64,000 nt of DNA, taken from Aegilops tauschii subsp. strangulata. Taxonomy: Eukaryota > Streptophyta > Magnoliopsida > Poales > Poaceae. The notes beneath the pieces are model-generated. The model saw only the letters and a list, made by a program, of their open reading frames with translations, was not told the origin of the DNA and searched no databases. The DNA is taken from positions 238,554,622 to 238,618,621 of the forward strand of contig NC_053039.3 in assembly GCF_002575655.3 (NCBI RefSeq). Direction: 5' to 3'. The translations under genes and the position numbers were made by a program. Positions 57,163 to 64,000 of the stretch are shown here, piece by piece (within the stretch, counting starts at the first letter, position 1; the number at the start of each line of letters is the position of its first letter).

Positions 57163-57405
57163 GTAGCCCCCGAACCAGGCTTCAATGATGATGTATCCGG
57201 CGCGCTGATTGTCTTCGGCATTGCAAGGCGGGTTCCTTCTCCGATCACTTCAAAGTAACTGACCTGAAAAGCTGTACTCGGTTTGTGTTTTAGTGTCACA
57301 CCCTTTGGCTTCTGCGCCTCCATTGCTTCTGCTTCCACATGTCGAGCGAATACGAGAGGTCAGGGTATTTTTGCACATAACACCCCGGCCATGTAAGAAA
57401 GGCAT
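57163..57405 (+). other. Purine tract and upstream part of the antisense gene in element 4
   Basis: This noncoding region starts with GTAGCCCCCGAACC, the plus-strand view of the purine tract. It leads into the TATA box of the antisense gene. Confidence 0.5.
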
Positions 57406-57415
57406 CTATTTAAAG
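57406..57415 (+). promoter_or_regulatory. TATA box of the antisense gene in element 4
   Basis: The motif CTATTTAAAG lies about 245 bases from the 3' LTR and points away from it. The first ATG downstream (57488) starts a frame that makes sense for this gene, about 75 bases away. Confidence 0.5.
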
Positions 57416-57956
57416 AGATTGGATCTCACATCCCATTCCACGCCAAGCCGAAAATCCTTAGAGCTTGCTAGGAGAAACCATTCTAACATGGCTAGCGTCC
57501 CCAGTTCTTCCTCCCGCCCCACGGCTCCGAAAAAGGCGATTGGGAGAGATGTTCCGTATCCCACTATCAGCTGATTAAGCTTCAAATGCATGGATTTCCT
57601 CCCCCCGCGGATCTGGTCCCTGTTCGGGCAGGATTGTCCTCCTTCGATGGCGAAGCCCGGGCGGAAAATTTCCCCAATCCAACCAAGGGGGAACGAGTGT
57701 GCTTCGTTTCCTACCTGTTAAGAGGCGTCGGGTTTCCAATCCACCCTTTCCTCCGAGGACTCCTGGAGTATTACGGTCTCCAGTTGCACAACTTCACTCC
57801 TGCCTCCATCCTGCATATCGCGGGTTTTGTTGCTCTTTACGAGCTATTCCTGGGCTGTGAGGCCCATTTTGAGTTATGGAGAAAACTATTCTGCCTCGTC
57901 CCTCGCACCCAAAAGGGTTCCATATTCGAGGTGGGCGGTGCCGAAGTATGGCGAAT

Positions 57957-58220
57957 TGTGATATCCTGGCTTATTAGGGATGATAGACTACTCATATCAA
58001 TAAGGGATTCCTTCTTTTTCGGGAGCCCATTCGGAAAGAACTCCAAAGTTAAGCGTGCTCAGCTTGGAGTAGTTTCAGGATGGGTGACCGACCAGGAAGT
58101 TGCTCCCGGGTGTGCACGAGTGAGGACAAAGTGCGTAGAAAAGACTAGTATTGATCTGTGAGGCCAGTCTAGTTCCCGCCAGGAGTAACGACCACCGGCG
58201 GGTGTGTCCGGGGCCTTACA
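57957..58220 (+). repeat. Cassandra 5' LTR with 5S-like segment
   Basis: The 5S-like part spans about 58035-58115. The A-box-like AAGTTAAGCGTGCT is at 58046-58059 and the C-box-like GGATGGGTGACC at 58078-58089, in the spacing of the 5S gene internal promoter. The intermediate element between them is altered. Confidence 0.9.
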
Positions 58221-58416
58221 AGTTGGTATCAGAGCCGACCCTCTCGGTTACACGGATGTTTGCGAACAGGTGTGCGGTCATGTTGTGCATGACGTTTGTG
58301 ACCCGTCGTGGCACACGGCATGGCACACGTGCCGGACTGGAAGCACAGACGCATGTGCCAAGAGGGGACGTTCCTGTGGCCCGACGAGGACGTCGGTTCC
58401 TCTGAGTGGGGGTGTA

Positions 58417-58680
58417 TGTGAAATCCTGGCTTATTAGGGATGATAGACTACTCATATCAATAAGGAATTCCTTCTTTTCCGGGAGCCCATTCGGAAAGAA
58501 CTCCAAAGTTAAGCGTGCTCAGCTTGGAGTAGTTTCAGGATGGGTGACCGACCGGGAAGTTGCTCCCAGGTGTGCATGAGTGAGGACAAAGTGCGCAGAA
58601 AAGACTAGTATTGATCTGTGAGGCCAGTCTAGATCCCGCCAGGAGTAACGACCACCGGCGGGTGTGTCCGGAGCGTTACA
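58417..58680 (+). repeat. Cassandra 3' LTR with 5S-like segment
   Basis: Same length as the 5' LTR, with under a dozen differences by eye. A-box-like at 58506-58519 and C-box-like at 58538-58549 are unchanged between the two LTRs. Confidence 0.9.
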
Positions 58681-60993
58681 CGAATAGCCGGGACCGGATA
58701 CCTGTCCGGCACGCCGAAGAAGGCGTCCGAGGAGTGGCCCTCAGAGTGGTTCTATATGGAGGACGTCGCTCTCCCTGACCCAGTCCGAATGGGTCTTCCC
58801 GAATTTTCCAGTGCTCCCTTGAAGAAACGCCAAAGCTGGCGCCTTCGGAGCCTCGAGGAGGAGGATAGTGCAGAAGTCCAACAATTAATGGGCAAGATAA
58901 GGATACTCGCCCAGTCCGGAATATCAATAATCGAGGTAATGGCCACTTCCATAGCGCGAGGTGTTCAGCCGCTCCAATTTAGGGGGCTCCCTATGTGGCA
59001 CAATAATGGGGAAGAAAAGGTCTGGATTCCCTCACCACCCTGGCCGCAATATTAGCCGGCCTGTATCAAGGGGAAAAAGAGGAGTTCACTCGTCTTACAT
59101 GCCGAGAGGGATTTTCCATGTACAATCCTCCCAGCTGGGTGAGTTTTAATCCCACCACTTTGCTTCAACCCTCTCCTCAAGCTATGTTTAATTAACAGTA
59201 ACTCGTCCATGCATAACAGGAATGGCAGAAAGTTACCGCGGGGATCTATAGGCCCGCCCCACAGCCGGAGGACCATAACCGGGACCTTGACCCCGGATTC
59301 GAAGAGGGTCCGGACATATTTGTAGAGCTTGAGGAGGGAGTATTCCACCAGGCGAGATACGATGACACAGAAGTGGCCATCATGGTCGACTATCCCGGCC
59401 TCCTTCCTGCCTCACATGTAAGTAATCAGGAGATATCTCCTCCAAAAGAGCTTCCTCGTTATGCCTCACCCACAGCACTGTCTCGTGCTCCAGAGGGGAG
59501 GCGCTCGGTGCGCCATGCTGCACTAGAGGCGTCTCATAAGAGAACGGCGCCCGCACCGGGCAAGTCTTCAAAGAGGAAGGCAAATGACAATACGGATGAG
59601 CCTTCATCAAAGAGGTATGGCTTTTTTAAATGTGCCCTCTAACAGTCACATCGAACTGTGACCCTGCCTGCTGTGTCTTATCAGGAAGAGCGTTCGCCGA
59701 ACTATGTTCGGGGATCCTGCCGGTCGCGCCTCCACCAGTCAGGTTCCAGACCCTGCCTTAAGGGTGGAGGCTAACACGGGAGTGACGCCGGATTGTCCTT
59801 TTGCAGAGGATTCGGATGACGTGTCCGTCACAAACTCTGAAGTGGAGAGTGCCATGAATCATCGGCGCCAGAAGGCCGCTCTCCGCGACCCCGTCTTTTC
59901 AAAAGAGGCATTCAATGCCTTCAGCTCGGCCGATGCATACATCCGAGCTGCACGGGATGGGCTTACCAGAGCCACAGACCAGCATCTAAAATATATGCGG
60001 GTATGTACAGATTTGGTAATCATATACCAGTAGCCCCCGAGACTTGAAGTAGCTGATACAACTGATTTAAGGATCATTGTATAATCAGGCACTGACGAAG
60101 AATAATAGCCTGCTGTCTCGAGAGCTGGAAAAGTGTCAGACCCGGCTGGCTGCGGTTACCACCGAACTGGAGAAGTCCAAGAAGGCAACGTCTGGTAATA
60201 TTCCCTTCCATCCAGAAAAATGTAACCATATACTAGTAATGTTAATACTGTCGCATTTCCGATGACAGGATCAGCAGATCAACTGGAAGAGGAACTGAAA
60301 GTCGCGCAGGAGGGCGAACAAGAGGCCAAAAGGCAACTGGTCGCAAGCGAACGTGTGTTGACACGGGTCAGGGATGAAAAGAACAAGCTGCAGGATTCCA
60401 ATACCCTGCTGGGCGAAGAACTAAAAGATGTGCGAGCCCAGCTAGCTGATGCCGTCAAGGAGAATAGGAGGCTACGAGGCGGCATATTCAGTATGCTTTT
60501 GACCTTACCTTTATGTAATTTAGCGAAGAAATGACCTAACAGATTTATGTCTGCAGGTATGCTGACTAGCCGTCCCGAAGAGGAAATGTCCGGTTCTCAA
60601 GGCGACCTGCTGCATGAGCTGTCCCAACCACACGAACGAGCTCGGCAAGCAATGCGGAGCATTGCCAAAGCTTTGTGGCCATCCGCCTCTCCTCTAGGAA
60701 GTATGGAGGAGCTTGTGAAGTTGTTCCAGGGAGCTCGGCGGCGCTTCCGATTACGGAAGATATCGGCCTGCCGAGAAGGTGCGCGAGAGGCCTGGGCCAT
60801 GGTAAAAACACGGTACACCAAGCTTGATCCAAATCATATGGCCCGGGTCGGACCTCGACGGTCAGATGGACAAGAAATTCCAGTTAGTCTGGTATATGAC
60901 CAAGTAAAGATAGCTGCCAAGTATTCCCAACAGGATTGTAAGCTAGATAACCTATTAGATGGCATAGAGGAAGAAGTTTTTGAGTCCAAGTGA

Positions 60994-61802
60994 CTATGTA
61001 CTTCGATTGACAAATTTGTCCCTAGCCGGATTGTAAAACGATTGTCATGGCAGACCTTTTCGCTTCGACCTCTGGACCCGAAGGCTCAGAGTGTTTCCGA
61101 ATACCGTGCCGGTAATATAGACCGGGGTATGCATGGAAACCAGGCGTAGGGGTCATAGTTGCTTGAACAGACAAGTTGTATCCGGCTAGCTATGTTATAT
61201 TATATGTTGATTGTAAGAAACATCTTCCAGGGAGAATAGTTCCGTTAAGGGTTCCTTTCCCTAGGTGAACATGCGTTAGTATGCATGTCCGAACTGTGAT
61301 TGAAAAATCGCAGTGTACGTATCATCTAGGGGTTCATGATGTAAACAGGGTATAACGTCTTTAGTTCGCCGACCGAATATTCCCTTAAGAATGCTAGCTT
61401 TCGGCATCACCCAGTCTGAGGTACAAGTCCGGATGACCCGGCTGTAACAATTGGAGAGGTGCTCCCTTTATGCCCTACCCGAACAAACGGGAACATAGGG
61501 ATAAGCACAGGATCCAGGAAACCCAGCTTGGCAAAAACTTAAGTCTTAACGGTGCATATAATGGCGAAGAAAAGGTACATGTGAGAAAAAAAGACACATA
61601 TGTGGGGAGCTTGATGCTCGTAAAATAATAAAAATAAGCTTATGTAAGAGAAGCCCCCAGGTATTATGAGCGTGTACATTTAAGGATGTGTACGTCATAG
61701 GTGTGCGGTGTAGCCGCATGAGAGCTTAAAACTAGAAAAAAAAGGTTAAAGAGAGGAAAAAATGGAGACAGAGGGAGAAGAAAATGAACAAAGAGTCCGG
61801 CT
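60994..61802. other. Convergent noncoding region between antisense gene and integrase of element 4
   Basis: No gene is supported. It lies between the 3' ends of two genes that face each other, so it should hold both 3' untranslated ends. Short repeated words such as CCGGATGACCCGGCTG appear; no clear tandem repeat is seen. Confidence 0.45.
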
Positions 61803-62627
61803 CTAGGCGTAGAATCTTCGGAGTCTGGCCGCATTCCACGGGTTCGGCTCTAGGCGATTGTCCGATGCATCACGCAGGCGGTACGCTCCTCCGGTGAGAA
61901 CTTCATCGATGATGAAGGGAACCTCCCACTTGGGCTTGAGTTTGTCCTTTTTCTTTTCTGGCAAGTGGAGAACGAGCACGCCAACATTGTAAGTCTTGGG
62001 CCGCACTTCTCTGCTTTGGTATCTGCGAGCCTGCTGTTGATAGAATGCAGAACGGGCTTTTGCAACATCGCGCTCCTCCTCCAGGGCATCTAGACTATCC
62101 TGCCGATCAAGCTCGGCCTCTCTCTCTTCATACATGCGCACTCGAGGTGAATCATGAATAATGTCATAGGGCAAAACGGCCTCTGCGCCGTACACCATGA
62201 AGAATGGTGTGTATCCGGTAGTGCGATTGGGCATGGTCCGCAGCCCCCAGATTACGGAGTCGAGCTCCTCAACCCAGTGCTTGTCTGATTCTTTCAAAGA
62301 CCGCACTAGTCTGGGCTTAATGCCGCTCATAATAAGACCATTAGCTCGTTCGACTTGACCGTTTGTTTGTGGATGATAGACCGAGGCGTAATCGAGCCTA
62401 ATGCCCAATTTGGCACACCAGGATTTCACTTCATCCGCTGTGAAATTGGAGCCGTTATCGGTGATGATGCCGTGTGGGACACCATAACGGTGCACGACAC
62501 CGGATATAAAGTCTATCACCGGTCCAACTTCGGCCATTTTCACTGGTTTGGCCTCTATCCATTTGGTGAATTTATCCACCATGACTAGCAGATATTTTTT
62601 TCTTATGGCTTCCTCCTTTAAGGGGTC
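61803..62627 (-). CDS. Gypsy integrase of element 4, C-terminal two thirds (5' cut by an LTR)
   Basis: The minus-strand frame is open from the LTR junction (62627) to a stop at 61803. Visible are YLLVMVDKFTKWIEAKPVK (first catalytic Asp in MVDKF), GVPHGIITDNGSNFTADE (second Asp), and YHPQTNGQVERANGLIMSG (Glu). Then come WGLRTMPNRTTGYTPFFMVY with GAEAVLP and the C-terminal block KLKPKWEVPFII to WNAARLRRFYA. All three catalytic residues are kept and no stop interrupts this part, but the zinc-binding N-terminus is lost beyond the LTR. It resembles the integrase end at 3-659 in length and motifs, in line with both elements being of the same lineage. Confidence 0.9.
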   Translation of the reverse strand, partial: DPLKEEAIRKKYLLVMVDKFTKWIEAKPVKMAEVGPVIDFISGVVHRYGVPHGIITDNGSNFTADEVKSWCAKLGIRLDYASVYHPQTNGQVERANGLIMSGIKPRLVRSLKESDKHWVEELDSVIWGLRTMPNRTTGYTPFFMVYGAEAVLPYDIIHDSPRVRMYEEREAELDRQDSLDALEEERDVAKARSAFYQQQARRYQSREVRPKTYNVGVLVLHLPEKKKDKLKPKWEVPFIIDEVLTGGAYRLRDASDNRLEPNPWNAARLRRFYA

Positions 62628-63519
62628 TGTCGGATCACGGGTTCCAGCAAAACCCTCAAGGTTCGAACACTGGGGTGCGCGTGGACATTTCCTCCCTACC
62701 GATCCACGCCCTAGCTCGCTAAGATCTCGCGGCCGAACTCGACGAACTCACAACTCAAAGACACAAGATTTATACTGGTTCGGGCCACCGTTGTGGTGTA
62801 ATACCCTACTCCAGTGTGGTGGTGGTGGATTGCCTCCTGGGCTGATGATGAACAGTACAAGGGGAAGAACAGCCTCCTGAGGTTGAGGTGTTCTTGTGCT
62901 CTGCCAACTTGTGGATGTGAGGATGGGAGGTGGAATCGATCCCCTCTACTGTGGTGGCTAGTTCTACTTATATAGGCCCTGGTCCTCTCCCCAAATATTG
63001 AGCGGGAAGGAAGCCAACAACGGCCAATTTGAAAGGGGACAGCTAGTACAGCTTATCATGACAAAAGCGGTCTTCGCCTGCGAAAGGCTCTGGTGGTGAC
63101 GCCGTCTTGGGCTCCACGGTGACCTCCGTCCTGCTGTTCTGCTGGTCTTGGTCTCGTTGCACCGATATGGAAACCTTTGCTTGATGCCTCGGTACTCCGC
63201 GCCTGCGCTTGCCTCCTTAGCACCAAAAGGGGAAACAAGGACGCTGCACGCGCTGGCGCCCGCCTGATCTTGATCGTCATGGCTCACGTCATGAGAGCCT
63301 CGCGAGGTTTGCCCTGCCTTGATTTCTCCGCTCCTCACGAGGCAGCCTGGTGAGGCCGCTCCTGAGGAGGTCTTGCATCGTCCGCCTCGCGAGGCTTGGC
63401 CCCTTGCAAGGGTCTTAAATGCCTTGTTGATGATGGTGGGTCGTACAGGCCTGCAGCACAGCCACGCCGTCGGCCGCAGGCAGGCAAGTCTGGGGACCCC
63501 CGTTCCCAGAATGCCGACA
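62628..63519 (-). repeat. 3' LTR of retrotransposon 5
   Basis: The LTR is 892 bases, from TGTCGGATCACGGG to CAGAATGCCGACA on plus; ends form TGTCGG...CCGACA. The minus-strand TATA box is CCTATATAAGTAG near 62966-62978. Internally it has a repeated GCCTCGCGAGG-type palindrome (about 63297-63310 and 63382-63392). Confidence 0.78.
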
Positions 63520-64000
63520 GTAGCCCCCGGGCCCAAGGCGCGCTCGGGCTTGGCTTCGAGGCAAAGCCAAAGGTCAAGCGCGGAGCGCCGCGGGCCCCAA
63601 AAGCCTGCAGCCTTGGTCGACGCATGGCGGTTGATTGGACGTGGGCGTCTCCGCTTCCGCTCGTGGCTACTCCAGCAGCAGTGAGTCATGGGAGTCCAGC
63701 GGTTCTCCTGAGCTCTACGAGACTCCGGAGATGAGTGACGACTACTACGTGCCCCCGAGCTCTCGCCGAGCTCGGAGCTGGGCTGCGGCGTCCAGCCGCC
63801 GCTGCCACTAATCTGGATGGGGTTGACGCCGGCCTCCCGCGGCCCACTGTTGATGATGGCGTCAGCCGCAGGAGGGTGTAGATAGGATTCCCCTAGGTTC
63901 CCATCTCTTGTTCCCTGCGAGGAGCCAAGAAGTACCCCGTGGGGGCGTGTAAGGATCTGCGATGTCTTTTGTGTATATCTTCCTTATTATGAAAATCTGC
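63520..64000 (-). other. 3' internal region of retrotransposon 5
   Basis: It starts with the purine tract and continues GC-rich. ORFs on either strand look like chance products of base composition. I see nothing further. Confidence 0.4.

Larger units (their letters stand above)
57957..58680 (+). mobile_element. Cassandra-type TRIM with 5S rRNA-like LTRs, complete
   Basis: Total 724 bases with a perfect target duplication CGAAT (57952-57956 and 58681-58685). Two LTRs of 264 bases (57957-58220 and 58417-58680) begin TGTGA and end TTACA. Right after the first LTR is TGGTATCAGAGCC (58224-58236), an exact initiator-Met tRNA primer binding site. A purine tract (GAGTGGGGGTG) precedes the second LTR. 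There is no coding capacity. Each LTR carries a 5S rRNA-like segment with RNA polymerase III control boxes. Size, PBS and 5S content match Cassandra terminal-repeat retrotransposons in miniature. Confidence 0.93.
57488..60993 (+). pseudogene. Antisense gene of Gypsy element 4 ('putative gypsy type transposon' domain plus coiled coil), interrupted by Cassandra
   Basis: The start is MASVPSSSSRPTAPKK; a one-base frameshift in the A run near 57530-57535 leads into the frame with PPADLVPVRAGLSSFDGEAR, CFVSYLLRGVGFPIHPFLRG and LQLHNFTPASILHIAGFVAL, the hallmark of the Transposase_28-type domain. At AEVWRI the Cassandra element breaks in (57957-58680); after it the same protein goes on with AGTGYLSGTPKKASEEWPSE at 58686. 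Later pieces are probable exons: 59230-59420, 59430-59640, 59704-60000, a coiled coil at 60262-60480 (EEELKVAQEGEQEAKRQL) and a helical end at 60547-60993 (RSIAKALWPSASPLGSMEEL) closing with EEEVFESK and a stop. Gaps contain GT...AG-like borders. Role unknown; the same architecture is found antisense in element 1. Confidence 0.72.
56692..62627 (-). mobile_element. Gypsy LTR retrotransposon 4 (Fatima-like, Tat type), 3' portion
   Basis: Minus-strand order: integrase (62582-61803), about 0.8 kb noncoding, antisense gene (on plus, 57488-60993), purine tract GGGGGCTAC (57171-57163) and 3' LTR (57162-56692). Its left-over pol is cut at 62627 by the LTR of another element. A Cassandra TRIM sits at 57957-58680. 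The LTR start/end words (GGGAGTCCTGG and GACACCAACA on minus) are those I associate with Fatima-type elements; the name is from memory. Confidence 0.82.
62628..64000 (-). mobile_element. LTR retrotransposon 5, 3' LTR and 3' internal end (runs off the window)
   Basis: The LTR lies at 62628-63519; right of it is GTAGCCCCCGGGCCC, which on the minus strand is a purine tract (GGGCCCGGGGGCTAC), so this is a 3' LTR of a minus-strand element and the internal region extends to the right. The 480 bases after the LTR are GC-rich and show no recognisable gene. It inserted into the integrase of element 4. The five bases on the left are GGGTC; the partner duplication is outside the window. Confidence 0.78.

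Noticed and set aside
58035..58115. A true 5S rRNA gene
   Set aside because: Only the central promoter part resembles 5S; the ends are different and the segment is duplicated in two LTRs, so it is Cassandra.
58224..58236. tRNA fragment or tRNA gene at TGGTATCAGAGCC
   Set aside because: It is the complement of the initiator tRNA 3' end directly after an LTR, that is, a primer binding site; no cloverleaf follows.
62548..62880. 110-codon plus-strand ORF across the integrase/LTR junction
   Set aside because: It spans the border of two elements and is antisense to integrase; chance frame.

Overview
The window is a plant nuclear sequence, almost certainly from a Triticeae grass (wheat, Aegilops, barley or rye). 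The evidence is the content: BARE/Angela/WIS-type Copia LTRs, Sabrina-like (Athila-lineage) Gypsy LTRs, several Tat-type Gypsy elements, a Cassandra TRIM, a PIF/Harbinger element and degenerate LINE ORF2 pieces, with one GC-rich intact host gene among them. It is a pile of nested transposable elements; no bacterial, organellar or viral genome features are seen.

Layout. 1-7149: 3' part of a plus-strand Gypsy element (integrase end, repeat-rich 3' region, antisense multi-exon gene remnant, 3' LTR). It abuts and truncates a minus-strand Gypsy element (7150-10241; protease, gag, 5' LTR), which sits in a LINE. 10514-18681: a minus-strand, pol-less Sabrina-like element with two LTRs, plus an extra PBS/leader stub that shows it was once a chain of units; it separates two pieces of a LINE (about 10242-10513 and 18682-20010). 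20159-21670 (minus): a complete family 1 UDP-glycosyltransferase gene (UGT75-like), the only convincing intact host gene.

22143-39453: a PIF/Harbinger element with TAA target duplication whose Myb/SANT-like ORF1 is split near its start by a 14.7 kb Tat-type Gypsy element (24450-39149; LTRs of 1188 bp each; target duplication GCGTC/GCATC). That Gypsy element carries an antisense B3-like ORF and was itself hit by a 4.07 kb solo LTR (33597-37668; target duplication GACCG). 39741-40097: LINE remnant interrupted by BARE/Angela-like sequences. 40098-49522: one partial and one decayed Angela-type element on the minus strand, joined end to end. 49523-54400: 3' half of another Sabrina-like element, plus strand. 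54401-56691: a coding-like scrap, a 45-bp tandem repeat and a B3-like exon, probably DNA-transposon derived. 56692-62627: minus-strand Gypsy (Fatima-like) with integrase on minus and a multi-exon antisense gene on plus; that gene was hit by a 724-bp Cassandra TRIM with 5S-like LTRs (57957-58680; target duplication CGAAT). 62628-64000: 3' LTR and 3' internal end of another minus-strand LTR element running off the window.

The most notable shared theme is that three Gypsy elements in this one window each carry, between the integrase end and the 3' LTR, a gene on the opposite strand with its own TATA box a few hundred bases from the LTR: two encode the 'putative gypsy type transposon' domain plus coiled coil, one encodes a B3-like domain. 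Family names are from memory of repeat types and were not checked against a database.
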